Source: Dichetophora obliterata (taxonomy: Eukaryota > Arthropoda > Insecta > Diptera > Sciomyzidae). Taken from it: a stretch of 64,000 nt of DNA. The stretch covers positions 99,497,349-99,561,348 of the forward strand of contig OY986438.1 in the NCBI GenBank assembly GCA_963920525.1, written 5' to 3'. Within the stretch, counting starts at the first letter, position 1. Each line of letters begins with the position of its first letter. The notes beneath the pieces are model-generated. The model made no database searches, was not told the DNA's origin, and worked only from the letters and a program-made list of their open reading frames with translations. Made by a program: the position numbers and the translations under genes. This document shows, piece after piece, positions 1 to 11,056 of the stretch.

Positions 1-730
1 ATGTTTCAAGCCTTATCATACAAAAACTTGAGTTAGTTTTTTTTTTAAAAGAATTACAAAGAAGTTGTTAGTTTTGTTGTAACACAAATGTAATAAAATG
101 CATTCCTAATTTTATTTTTTTGAATAAACATCCACAAAAACAAGTTTCTTTTGCTTTTTAAGAGACTAAATAACGATATATGTAAACCAGTACCCTAGCT
201 TGTCCAGCGTTGCCATATGACAACAGGACATTCCGAAAATCCTGTGTGCAGAATATAAAAACCGATGATGCAAATTTTTTATTAAACGCATAAAGTTTAT
301 ACTCCTAAAAAGTCTTTTTGTAATTCGAAAAAAAAATTGCTCAGGGTGATTCGAGTTAAGGAATATGGTTCACCACATGTGCGATACACCTCAAAAATAG
401 AAGGCGTTTCAAACAGCAGGTGCGAAAGTTATCATCGAACGGGTAAGATATAATGAGCATACAAATTTACTCAAAGCAGGTGAAAGCAGACGTAATCTCT
501 ACCAACGACGGACGACCAGACTGAGACGATGTAATGATCAACACCGACAATTGAGCAATAATGCTCTAACGATCTCCAGACGTAATGAGGAGACTTTTAG
601 CATGCTAAAGTCGCGCACTGACTCAGGCTTTCGATGCTTTTACTCCTCGTTGAAACAAAAAAAAAAATTAAGACACACACACAACGCATGCAAGTAAATC
701 TACTTAACTTTAATGCAACATTTTCCTTAC
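1..730. other. Rim intron, left-hand part; no gene seen
   Basis: This is non-coding DNA beyond the splice donor of the Rim exon at 731. I looked on the minus strand for the rest of the C2B domain and found nothing similar, so the next exon lies outside the window. A less AT-rich patch at about 400-650 has no open frame and no recognised repeat ends. Confidence 0.6.
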
Positions 731-892
731 CTGATATTTAATTGTTTGCTTGTAAATTGGCTCTGCTGCATGACGGACAACGCGCGTCTTCTTCTTGTGA
801 CGCAGACGATCGCCATCTTTGATGTAACACTTAACATACGTATCCGGTGGTGTCTCACAGTCGACGGGAACAATATTGCGTGCACAAATAAC
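731..892 (-). CDS. Rim: Rim, exon encoding the middle of the C2B domain
   Basis: This 162-base exon encodes 54 residues in phase 0, between an acceptor (AG at 893-894 read on the minus strand) and a strong donor (CAG/GTAAGG; the GT occupies 729-730). The peptide starts VICARNIVP, has PPDTYVKCYI, then the basic run RHKKKTRVVR, and ends PIYKQTIKYQ. That order (strand 2, YVKVYL-like strand, polybasic KKKTR strand, PLYxQ strand) is the hallmark of a RIM-type C2B domain. C2B of Rim binds membrane phospholipids and active-zone partners at synapses. It joins exactly to the exon at 22028-22848, which ends in GTVEVE. The first C2B strands are there and the last strands are missing from the window. The assignment to Rim rather than another C2 protein rests on the joined sequence and is strong. 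Confidence 0.9.
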
Positions 893-1255
893 CTGCGGTG
901 TGGAGAAAAATATAGAATGTGTTAAAGAGTGATGCATATGGGAAATACAGATGATAGCTAAAATTTACTTAATTGAATTAAATAAAATTACTACAAGTTT
1001 GTTTTTAATGATTTTAATTATTTTTATGATAATGACATAATACGATAATGTCAGCAGAATAGCTTCAATTTGGAGTGCGCTTTTCAGCTCATCTCTTTTC
1101 ATAAAGACGCTCGCATTGGAGCAACTCAAAAAGTTGTGGGGAATGATTTTTTCTTCGCGTTTTAAAATCTATACATATTACTTTTTCTAAAAACATATTT
1201 TTTGCAAACAAAGTGCTTCAACTTTTTGCAAAGAATAGGCAACAAGAAAAGACTC

Positions 1256-1397
1256 ACTGCATTATTCTGTATCACGAACATGCACACCAACGATGAGAAA
1301 GACACAAGAAGCAATATTTTCTTCCATACAAAATTGTATTGCTTCTCGTGTCTTTCTCATCGTTGGTGTGCATGTTCGTGATACAGAATAATGCAGT
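1256..1397. repeat. Long hairpin H1 (61-bp arms, 20-base loop)
   Basis: The arms 1256-1316 and 1337-1397 are reverse complements at 60 of 61 positions. The one exception, A1306 against C1347, becomes a U-G wobble when read on the minus strand. The hairpin is therefore fully paired in the Rim-sense transcript. It has no open frame of note and no obvious target duplication. It stands three bases from a second, related hairpin. It could be a source of long hairpin RNA and small RNAs or a foldback transposon remnant. The sequence alone cannot decide. Confidence 0.8.
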
Positions 1398-1400
1398 AAG

Positions 1401-1529
1401 TGCATTATTCTGTATCACGAAGTAGCACACCAACGACAAGCAAGACACGAGAAGCAATAGAATTTCGTATAGAAAAAAGTATAGCTTCTCGTGTCTTGCT
1501 TGTCGTTGGTGTGCATTTTCGTTGTACAG
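1401..1529. repeat. Long hairpin H2, sequence relative of H1
   Basis: The core arms 1425-1455 and 1484-1514 pair perfectly over 31 bp. Weaker pairing extends out to CTGTA at 1410 and TACAG ending at 1529. It is homologous to H1 along both arms but differs at three paired positions in the core, where both arms changed together (T-A to C-G, G-C to A-T, A-T to C-G). The loop differs from that of H1. Confidence 0.75.
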
Positions 1530-1739
1530 TAAATCCTTGGTAGAGTTTCAGGCTTGACCTAAAAATAAGAACTACTTGTTTTTAACGTCATATGAATTTG
1601 ATGAGTTTATTTAAACATGTGTCAAATCTTATAAAACTTAAACAGTTGGTTGGTCACAGCTGAATCACTCAAGACTACTGAAGAAGCAATAGGTAGCTAC
1701 TTCCGAGAAAGTCTGTCTAGTTTGCTGTGTTCTTATTAA

Positions 1740-2010
1740 TAGCTCTATTCTGGCAAATTAACAATTGATAACCAGTATTTTTTATATTTCCATGTATTTG
1801 TTGCAATTTTTGTTTTCAAAACAAAATTTGAAGCTCAAAAAACAAAATTTTTTAATGAAATTGTCAATAACTGAAAAGCAGTTGACAATTTTTATCAAAA
1901 TGTATTATTTTTGAGTTTAAAATTTTTTTTAAATCAAAAAATTATAACAAGCATGTGTTTGAAATATTCAAAATACTGCAAAATACTGTTAATTTGTCAG
2001 AATAGGGCTG
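1740..2010. mobile_element. 271-bp MITE, family 1 copy 1
   Basis: The terminal inverted repeats are of the form CAGCCYTATTCTGG (the left end here is changed to TAGCTCTATTCTGG). A TAA flanks each side (1737-1739 and 2011-2013), as expected for a 3-bp TWA duplication. The interior matches the copy at 8987-9257, including a motif GAAGCTCAAAAAACAAAATT, and the length is identical. It has no coding capacity. The TWA duplication suggests PIF/Harbinger-type mobilisation, which is an inference. Confidence 0.75.
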
Positions 2011-2013
2011 TAA

Positions 2014-2631
2014 CTCTACACAAAAATGTTGTTTTTCTTGTTATTTTTGCCTTTTTCAAAACTTACTTGATCTAAGTAGCTCATAATTGAAATCATAGTC
2101 CAAAAGCTTTTCGATTCATAGGACTCCAAACAAGGACTTTTTCAAATACTTTGTTATGCGCTTATTACTTCTTTAAAAAGATATATTAAAATTAAACTGT
2201 TTCGCTTATTTTGTGAATTCATGCAACCATTTTTAGTACACATTATACATATAGGTTGGTTATTGTTTGCTCATTTCGTTCAACAGCGATATTGAGTCAG
2301 AAGACACATATAAATTTAACCAACTTCACCACTTGATAGAAAAAAAATCTGTTATCTTAAATCTGCTCACCTTTTTTACGAAAAAATTTCAGTACAATTT
2401 ATAGACACAAAGTTCCACAGTAAAAACTTAAAGTTCAATAAGTTTATTTTCAGTGTTTCCACTTTAGAAAATTTGACGCATTTTATTACTATCTAATTAA
2501 AAAAATTATTTTTTTTTAATATTAAAACCCATGATCTAGAGTGATACACTGAGCGCCATTAGCTTAAAAACATACATATTCCCATCGTTGAAAGTTAATA
2601 AAAAAATGTCTTCTGTTAAGGTTCATGGTTA
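2014..2631. other. AT-rich intronic DNA, nothing recognised
   Basis: No convincing open frame, inverted repeat or tandem array was seen in this interval. Confidence 0.5.
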
Positions 2632-3079
2632 GAAGTCTTGGAATAAATTTTAATACTTTTTGGCTTACATATATGGCCACACAAAAATTGTATTAAAATT
2701 AAGTACTGGCCAAATATTAAAAATGATTTTTAATAAAAATATGTATTGAAATTGAATGCTCAGCTCATAATAATTTCTAAGACTGATTTTGTATTAAAAA
2801 TTAATTATAATATTAACCAAAGTATCATATTAATTTCAAAGAGTATAAAATATCGTTGTTATATTTGAATTGTATTGAAATATAATACAGCATGTCTTAA
2901 AAATTAAATACAATATTCACCATAGCATCAAATTGATTCCAAGGGTATAAAATATCGTTGTAATATATAACAAAATATACAATATATAAAAATTTTGTAA
3001 TAAATTAAGAAATATTAAATTTAAAACTTTTTGCATTAAAATAATACTTTGCATTTGTTAAAATTTATTCCAAGATTTC
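2632..3079. mobile_element. 448-bp MITE with TA duplication
   Basis: The ends are GAARTCTTGGAATAAATTTT and its reverse complement, flanked by TA at 2630-2631 and 3080-3081. The interior holds two diverged direct repeats of about 115 bp (around 2810-2860 and 2925-2965), sharing the phrase GTATAAAATATCGTTGT. It has no coding capacity. The TA target fits Tc1/mariner-type mobilisation. Confidence 0.65.
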
Positions 3080-3081
3080 TA

Positions 3082-4197
3082 ATCGTTTTATAAACCTGTT
3101 TTTTATGAAAAATATATTTGAATATATTCCACTGTGGCTTTGCAAAAAAGTAGTCACATTGTGATAAGTACCGTTAAGTTCCTGCAAGCATGTGAGAACG
3201 AAAGATTTTAAATTCGTCATTTGAATAAGGACAGTACTGATTTTTGTGTGCAAAATTGCTGTTGGTGATTTATTTTTACTTGAACAGTAAATGCATAGAA
3301 TATTTTTTTTTTTCGGAAAGTGGCGGAGGGAAAGTTTTAAGTAAGCTGAAGTAGCTGAAAAAGAAAATTTTCACGAAGAAGAGTATATCACTTGTGTAAT
3401 TGCTGCTAAAATTGGGAGAGGCAAAAATGTGGTGAATAATTTTCTGAGAAATATTGAAAAGCTATGCTTCAATAAATATTTAGGATAAAAATACGAATAA
3501 AACCTTTGTAGAAATACAAACATAGGCTATTTGTAAACTATAATGTTGGCCACATGACCAAAATTTTTGGATTCGTATCTTTGTATCTACGAACGCATGT
3601 TTGTATAAATCTATAACAATAAATATAAGAAATGTATGAACGTCGGTTGTTAATATACAAACTTATTTGTTTATTAAATTTGCCTTACTGAGAAATATAA
3701 AATTGGTATGAGAAAAATCAAATATTTTTGTTTGTGCTTCTTCATAAAGTTTTTATGTATCAAAGCTGCAATTTATGTAAAATAACATTTTTATAATTAT
3801 ATATACCAAATCTTTGCCATATTTTAACAAACATATTTCATGCAATATTTCTGTCAATTTCCATATTTTTACAAACAAAGAGCGTGTTGCTTGATTGTCG
3901 AAAAAAAAAAAATTCAAAATTTCAAAGAAAATTTGTTAATATTACGAATACGAGTAAAGACCAAAACTTCTCTAAAGTTTTGCCCTACATGTTTAATTAT
4001 TTTAAGAATTATTTTCTTTCAGATGTTCCTGCTGGGTCGTAGACCAGTCAGAAAGACAAGGGAATGTCCCAATAGGCAGGCAGGAGCACGAGGGCAGACT
4101 TCGGGAAGGGGCGTAGACGACGGGTCAGGTCCACCAAGGACCCCCCCCCATTAGATTAGGGCACAACAGCCACATAAATTAAGATAAGGTTTAAGCA
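3082..4197. other. AT-rich stretch with a short GC-rich open segment
   Basis: Most of this interval is AT-rich and featureless. At 4010-4154 a splice-acceptor-like TTTCTTTCAG precedes an open segment encoding a basic Arg/Pro/Gly-rich peptide that ends at a stop, then a C-run. It sits just left of the LTR-like block and could be the tail of a decayed retroelement frame. I do not recognise the peptide. Confidence 0.35.
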
Positions 4198-5167
4198 TGT
4201 AGTATTTTTTTTTAAGAAAACAAAACATTGAACTTTTCTAGATTATAAGCCATTCATTTCATTTTTCTACTTTTTATATATATATTATATTTATATATAT
4301 ACTAACAAATATATTATATAATAAAATCCTGAGGCGGTATGAAACCGATTTTAGCTGTGTGACTATTTTATAGTAGTTAGCTTTTCTAAATTCAGGCCTT
4401 AGGCCCAACCAAAGATATGAGGTTAAGCATTCCTATAGGGGTGGCGCAATAATGTTTGGGTTATTGCATCAGCCAATGTGTTACTACGCAGTAAAATATT
4501 ATTGATAATTAGTGTCTCTAATGGTTGTTGTTTTCTTTTATTTTCATGGCAACGGGATAATCGGATGATGCCTCTAATAAAGCGAACACCTGTAGTGGAA
4601 AAATACCACCAGAAGGGAGACCGCAATAATAGCACACAGGCGGAAGAGAGAAAGAAGCTTTTCTATGGCATGACTCGAAGGTCTGAAGTAGCGAAGTCGA
4701 GACCTAGAAAGTCTTTCCGTAAAGTGCCGTCAAACAGAGCAGAAGCTCCAGTCGCGAAACAAAACTCATCGAGGGAAGTCATCTTTTAAATTAGTGCGTG
4801 AGCAGTCAACGGCCCGCGGTCGCTACCAGTACTTAGTCAACGTCAACTGCATAACTCATAAGTAGTAGCGCAACGTCAACATCAACTTTGAAGTCACCGT
4901 CGGCGAAAGCACGACGTCAACTGCGCAGCCACCACTAACAGCAGCGCAACGTCGACGCCACCGGCACAGTCAGCAGCAAGTCAACGTCAACTGCGCAGCT
5001 GTCATCAGAAGCAGCGCAACGTCGACGCCAGCCGCACTAACACGCTCAGCAGCAGCGCAGCATCAGGAAATTAACACCAGCGCCAGGAGAAGGCCCAGGA
5101 TTTAAGTATCAATTGAAATATATAATTTTTACATTGTTTAAAATAAATTAAATACAATTCGACTACA
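4198..5167 (+). mobile_element. Possible LTR of an mdg1/412-like retrotransposon
   Basis: The block starts TGTAGT and ends ACTACA, the inverted terminal hexamers used by mdg1/412-type LTRs. A poly(A)-signal-like AATAAATTAAATACAA lies just before the right end. The middle is a GC-rich array of short repeats built from GCAACGTCAAC and GCAACGTCGACGCC units (about 4800-5060). No matching second LTR, primer-binding site or duplicated flank was found. This may be a decayed LTR or a look-alike. The call rests on termini and composition only. Confidence 0.35.
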
Positions 5168-5720
5168 TAAGAGTCAGTAAGCACTCCTATTACCCTCAGT
5201 TAACTTATCTTAAATGCTGCTCCTTTCTGAAAACCCCACCACGATCCCTTTTCCGCCAACCTATCCAACTGAGTTAAGTGAGAGTCGCTGCTAAAGTTGC
5301 CTAACCTTGTCCGTCCATCCTAGTTCCGACCTGAGTTAAGTGAGAGTCGCTGCTCAAGTTATCTCCTCCAAAACAATCCTGTTTGATGTTAAGTGATACG
5401 CTTGCATCAAACACTAAAATAACCTATCTTAGCCTGTGTTAAGTGAGAGTCGCTGCACAACGCTACTCTATCCTTATTTACTCTAGTCAAGGGCTAACTG
5501 CTACGTCATTAGCTCGGGCTATCTATCCCACCATCCGGCTTTGTTGTTAAGTGAGAGTCGCTGCACAAAGCTACTCTAACCTCCTTGTCTACTCTAGTTT
5601 TGGGCTAACTGCTACGTCATTAGCTCGAGCTATCTATCCCACTATCCGGCTTTGTTGTTAAGTGAGAGTCGCTGCACAAAGCTACTCTATCGTCCTTAAA
5701 AAACCCACGTTCTTACCGTT
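5168..5720 (+). repeat. Tandem array with core TTAAGTGAGAGTCGCTGC
   Basis: The core TTAAGTGAGAGTCGCTGC occurs at about 5276, 5335, 5440, 5549 and 5657, with a degenerate copy near 5391. The last three units are spaced about 107-112 bases and share the phrases GCTACTCTA and GCTAACTGCTACGTCATTAG. The block is much richer in GC than the surrounding intron. It directly follows the LTR-like block and may be part of the same element. The function is unknown. Confidence 0.75.
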
Positions 5721-7169
5721 ACGTTGCATTTGTGAGCATTAGAATTTAAAGCCTAAACTCAAACATAAGCGCACTCCTAGACCGACTTTTACGTAGGTCG
5801 AATTTAAATCAGAATTATTATTTAAAATTTACATAAAAATGTATTGATATTCGAAATAAATTAAATAATAACACATTATAACGATATGCTAAAATAAAAT
5901 TTTGATTTGGCGTTCCAAATATAAAAATATTTGTGACGAAACCTGGGTCCGGCGAGCCAACCCCAGCCTTAGAAAAACGAATCGTTACACTTTCGTGAAA
6001 TGTAAAAAACAGATTCTTAAATATGACACAAACGCATTATTTTATTGTACAAGGGCATTCGTATTATTTAATAAAATGTTTGGTAGAAGAAATTAATACG
6101 TTTGTAAAATAAACAAATATTTCTTGCCACAATGTGCAAACAGCTACATGTATTATTTAGAATATCCCAGCAGTCAGAAATTGTAATACCTGATGAAATC
6201 GGGTATAGAATAAAATCTATTTTGCTTTGAAAATTCAGGAATGATATCATTACTTATTTTAGATTAAGCATTTCCCTTCAAGCTTTCTGAAAATTTCCCT
6301 GAAACTGTCCAATCTGTGAACATTTTGTTTTGTTTTGATCTCAGACTGGAAGATGCCCTTAAGTTTAGAAGCGAAGGTGTAATGCTGCCAAGCCTTTATG
6401 AGTGCTTTTAGTTAGCCGAAGCCTGAATTTGCTTCGTATTCGCACCAGAGCAACAGTTGAGATTAGAAGCGAAGTGGTTATGGCACCAAAAGATTTCTAA
6501 CATAATTAAAATAGAAATCCAACAATGCGAAGTAGTCGACGCATATTTGTTCATTCTTACAAATTTAAAAAGGAAAACGTTAAAAAATTATTAAAAAGAT
6601 GATTGAATGCATAATTTATAAATGAAAAAAATATTCTGTATATTATGTATGCATATTATATTATTATATATAAATATAATAGATGACTTTAAAAAGAAAA
6701 ATAGGCTTACTTGCTTTTTCGTTTGAATATTCACTACCTGATTTTTTAGTGTTTTAGAAGGCCTGATTTTTTAGCGTTCATTGAGGCCTGAATTTTCGGG
6801 GGAATTTTCTTGGGGATACTCAGACCTGAGTTCACGTTATACGATATCAGGTGTTACGTAAGTATGACATCTTAATGGGAAAGGAAATCAAGTGGTGTGT
6901 TGAATACTCAGGCCTTACCATTACCCCTCAGGCCTAAGGGAATGTATTGTTTCAGGTCTATTTTAACCGCTGGGATAATAATTATTTCTTACACAGTACG
7001 AAGCCTTTTTGGGTGTGAAAAAATCAAAAAGAACGAACTAACAGAGCCACTATAGCAGCAGAAAATAGATTAATAGTACGTGCAGCGTTCATTTCGGCTA
7101 AGTCTGCAACAAAAATCAAGGCTGAAAGGAAGTTAAAGCTAGCCTTTCAACAGTGTGTCGCTTCATTAA
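5721..7169. other. Intronic DNA without genes; scattered AGGCCT repeats
   Basis: No gene is visible. A short GC-rich segment at 5940-5995 (CCTGGGTCCGGCGAGCC) resembles retroelement leader DNA but could not be placed. Between 6725 and 6965 variants of a short motif around AGGCCTGA or AGGCCTTA recur at least five times, and similar words occur near 4395. Confidence 0.4.
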
Positions 7170-7752
7170 CAGCCTTATTCTGGCCGCTTAACTAAGCTCA
7201 CCACATTAAGAAAATAGTTAATATTAACAATTTGTTAAGGTTTCGTATTCTGCTGCAAATTTAAAAGCTCTTTACCATAAAATTTTGTTAATGACAGAAA
7301 GAGTCTTAACAACGAATGAAATTTATGTGCTTAGATAGAAAATTGTTGTGCAAATAATAAAAAAAAAATACAAATTACAATATAATATGGAGTTTAAATA
7401 CATTAAACTGAAAAATGGAAGAATTTTTACTTATTTTAAGTGTTGATAATGAAATCTTTCAGTAGCCGTGGCAAATTTTTCAAGCGCTTGCAAAGTCACA
7501 AGCTGCACTCGAAGCATCTGTTCATATCGCGCATCTCTTCTTTAAATAGGCATATCGATTTTCACCATGCATGGTGAACTTAAAAAGCTTTTTAAGGTTT
7601 TATGTTGTAAATGATTTTTAAGAATACTAACATTTACATAACATAACAATCAGCTTAACAAGAGCTCCTTAACTATTTCTTAACTATATAATTTTGAAAA
7701 GTTAAGAGCTCCTTAACTATTTCTTGTTAAGCTAACACCCAGAATAGGGCTG
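7170..7752. mobile_element. 583-bp MITE sharing family 1 ends
   Basis: The ends are CAGCCTTATTCTGG and CCAGAATAGGGCTG, with TAA on both flanks (7167-7169, 7753-7755). The ends match the 271-bp copies at 1740 and 8987. The interior is longer and different. Near the right end a word GAGCTCCTTAACTATTTCTT is duplicated (about 7660-7740). Confidence 0.65.
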
Positions 7753-7915
7753 TAAGTCATCTGAACACTTACAGCAAAAATATTGAAGAAAAAACCACCA
7801 CTTAATCAACAACGTTAGTATTTTTGTTTAGATGCCAATAGCCCCAGCTGCTAGTGCTTAAAAATTTATTGTAGATTAACTTTATAATAAATATTTAATA
7901 AAAACAAAAACTTTT

Positions 7916-8567
7916 TGTTTAGAATTTACTCAACGTTCCCTGTCCTGGAGTATGTAGTGGAGAAGAAGGTCTCGGATTAAACAACTTAATTTAGACGGCC
8001 CTCATGGCTACAATTATTATTTTCATAATGTCAGAAAGAAGAACGGGTTTTAGCTGGACATCAAAAGTCTTGGGGTATGCAATAAACCTAAAAAGTTGAA
8101 TGTTATCTAGATCCTGAAGTTCTAAACTGTTTTTTTGCGGATAATGCTGCTTCAGCTTCTGCTAGAAGTATTAATTTGCCCCATCTAATTCTTCTCTTGT
8201 GTCAACCTTTTTACTTTTTCTCAGTGGTTGAATCTGATGTAGGTAAATGTGTGTCGTAAATCAAGTCATATGCAATGGCTGCTGCTAGTATTCCCACAAA
8301 ATTTATTAAAATCTTACTGCCCCATCCCTGCCCCACCTAACGCTCCCTGACTTATGGAAAGTCTCAATTGTTCTTCCAATAGCAAAGAAGCAAAATCCAC
8401 CTTGTCCAATGATTTTAGACCTGTAAGCATCCTTTCACCGTTAGCAAAAATTTGTGAAAGACTTGTGGCTCAACAAATAACACACTTAGTCAATAAAAAC
8501 TTTTTATCTCTTTTTCAATCTGGTTTTCTTGCTGAGCATAATTGTTCGTCTGCAGTTGTTGAGATAA
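7916..8567 (+). pseudogene. LINE-A fragment 1, N-terminal part of reverse transcriptase
   Basis: Reading through frameshifts, the stretch encodes the pre-RT and first RT blocks of a non-LTR retrotransposon polyprotein. At about 8110-8280 there is a LDPEVLN...INLPHLI segment, then LWKVSIVLPI, and from 8354 an open segment containing FRPVSILSPLAKICERLV and FLSLFQSGFL. These are RT blocks 1-2a of jockey/I-like LINEs. Several stops and frameshifts make it non-functional. The frame breaks off at VVEI, where the 5.66-kb element at 8568 begins, and continues at 14229. Confidence 0.8.
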
Positions 8568-8986
8568 CACAGTGCGACAAAATGGAACGCAGTTGAAATA
8601 CCTGGAAGATAATGCTATTTTCTGGTAGGTCTTGTCGAGTTAAAGAATGTTCTGCACTTGGAATTTGCCGAACACCCCAAAAATCTGTACTCACGGTAAA
8701 AAACCGCTTTGCCTACCTTTGCCCACTTATTAGCCTATAACTTACCTGACTGTCAACAGGCCTTAAAAATTCAACTGGATCCTGAAATTAAACCTTTCCA
8801 ACGATATGTATACTGCTTAAGACAACTTGAGAAAGCTGTGTGCATTTACTCTGCAAATAAAACTTTTTTCAATTTTTTTGGCTTTTTCAATTTTGACGAT
8901 TTTTCTATATACTAAATTATGTAACGGATACACTAGACCTGTATAGATTCATAAATAATATTTATTAACAATTCAAACGCAATTTA

Positions 8987-9257
8987 CAGCCCTATTCTGG
9001 CAACTTGACAATAGTCAACCAGTATTTTTGATATTCTATGTATTTGTTGTAATTTTTTGTTTTCAGAACAAAATTTGAAGCTCAAAAAACAAAATTTTTG
9101 AATGAAATTTTCACTATCCGAAAAGCAGTTGACAATTTATGTTAACATTTATTATTTATCAGCTTCAAATTTTGTTTTGAAATAAAAAAATTACAACAAG
9201 CACATAGAAATAATAAAAATACTGGTTGACTATTGTCAAGTTGCCAGAATAGGGCTG
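8987..9257. mobile_element. 271-bp MITE, family 1 copy 2
   Basis: The termini are CAGCCCTATTCTGG and its reverse complement, and the arms pair for about 40 bp. It has the same length and interior as the copy at 1740-2010. The flanks are TTA on the left and TTG on the right, a duplication with one change. It is nested within the left arm of the 8568-14228 element. Confidence 0.8.
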
Positions 9258-9747
9258 TTGATTTTTAAAAGTCGGTCAATAATTGACAAAATTATTAATT
9301 TTTCATGAAAATCGATTTTTTTGAAAAATCCATTTTTAGCATGACAACTCTTTTTAAGTCGGCATCATTAGTTTCGCGTTGTAATGACCATCAATACTCC
9401 GAAATCATTTTAATTTTATTTTTTTCTTCAAAATGTTTTTCTATTGTTGCCATTTCTTGGTAATAAATGTTCTCTTTGCCCATCGCTGAACTGGCCTAAG
9501 TTTTTATATAAAATATTTCAAAGTTATAAAGACGTGAAAAACAAAACGTCAAATAAAGAAATAAACCATTTTTTACATAAGAAAATCTCTCATTGTATAT
9601 TGTTGTAATTTTTACTTCTTCAACTTCTTCTTATTTTTTGAAATGTTCCGATTTTTTTAAAGCTTAACTTAAGCTTAATTTTCTGTGCTATTTGTAGCAT
9701 AGAAAGCAAAGAGATTGTATGTAAAATCATAATATAACTAACCAAGT

Positions 9748-10460
9748 AGCCGCACAACTTTATGCTGCTTCTGGACGACGCTACAATGTCTTAAGACAAA
9801 TTTTCATGTGACTGTCAAATTTTGTCCGATGTGAAAAGTATTTTCCAATTTGCTTCCACTCGAACGTATTTTCTGTGTGACAAAAATATAAACAACAGCT
9901 GTTTACGAAAAATCAAAATTTTAAAAATGGATTTAGAGACAACGTCTTAGCAATTTACAGCGTAATTATATTAATTAATGCTATTAAAAAGAAGAAACTA
10001 ACGGCTAAAAAGAATAGATACAGAGCATTGTGGAGCCGTGCATGACTTTTGCCAAGAAAATGCTCTATGAGCTTAAGAACTCCTGCCTTATGCCATTCAA
10101 ACTGAAATAAAACAAAGAATGTTCTTACATTTATGTATATTATATAAGCATTTTATTATAAAACTTCTTTATATGCAGTTTTTCGCCATATTTAAAGCCA
10201 ATATTTTATGCAATGAAACTTTTAATTCATATGAAAACAAACTGCACATGTTGTTTTTCTTTGAAATCAACCCTGTGTCGCATAGAAAGTCATAAGAAAA
10301 TAGAAACAATTCTAAAAATTAATGTGTCTCTGAAAGTCGCAAGACATTGTCACAAGACTGTTTTTGAGCTTCACACGATGTGACATTACATTTGAGACGA
10401 TTTTTTTGGTATGTCTTAAGACAATGTCATATCGTCTAGAAGCAGCTTTAGCTGCGGATG
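9748..10460. repeat. Inverted-repeat element around TGTCTTAAGACA
   Basis: The left arm (9748-9800) and right arm (about 10410-10460) share CCGCA, GCTGCTTCT, GACGA and TGTCTTAAGACA in inverted order. The middle holds AT-rich DNA and weaker matches. No target duplication could be fixed. The open segment at 10364-10576 merely crosses the right arm. Confidence 0.55.
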
Positions 10461-10595
10461 ACGAAAGTCAAACAAAAGAAAATCAAAACGCGAGCGTGCT
10501 ATGGTTGATATGGCAGCTGATGCAAAATGAGATATCAAAAATGTTTTTTTGTCACACAAAGAAAATAAATAAATAAATTTTAAACAACACAATTA

Positions 10596-11011
10596 GGGTA
10601 TGCACTTCACTTCGTAATTTTCCGAAATCGCAAATTTACGAAAAAATCAGTGCAATTGTTGTTGTTCTGGTTTTCCGAAGATTGCTTAATTTTAATCATC
10701 TATTGAGTTGATGAAAAGTAATCGTCGGAAATTTACGAAGAAAAGATGTGTTCATTGCACAAGCAACGTGTTTCATGAGAAGAAAACAACATCCTGAAAG
10801 GTCTTCTTAAAAAAGATTTCATATAATTTAGTTTTTCACTTATTTTCTTCATTTTTCACAATTAAACGGCAACAACAAATGTTTCAATAAATTAACAGTT
10901 TGCGCGTTGTCAGTTTGACAAATTTTTTGGAAAAAAATTGAAAAGCAGTCGCTCACTTCAACTCGTCGTAAATTTGCGATTTCGGAAAATTACGAAGTGA
11001 AGTGTATACCC
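10596..11011. mobile_element. 416-bp MITE with about 46-bp inverted repeats
   Basis: The ends are GGGTATRCACTTCACTTCG followed by TAATTTTCCGAAATCGCAAA, mirrored on the right, with TA on both sides (10594-10595, 11012-11013). The middle is non-coding. The TA target suggests Tc1/mariner-type mobilisation. Confidence 0.75.
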
Positions 11012-11056
11012 TAAATATTGAAAAAGAACAATTTTGCTTAACGCTCGTTTTGTATT

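Noticed and set aside
1272..1457. Minus-strand open frame of 61 codons
   Set aside because: It is produced by reading through the two hairpins and has no protein-like character.
5902..6096. Small open frame near a TGGCG word that might be an LTR leader or primer site
   Set aside because: No LTR pair or primer match could be shown, and the peptide is not recognisable.
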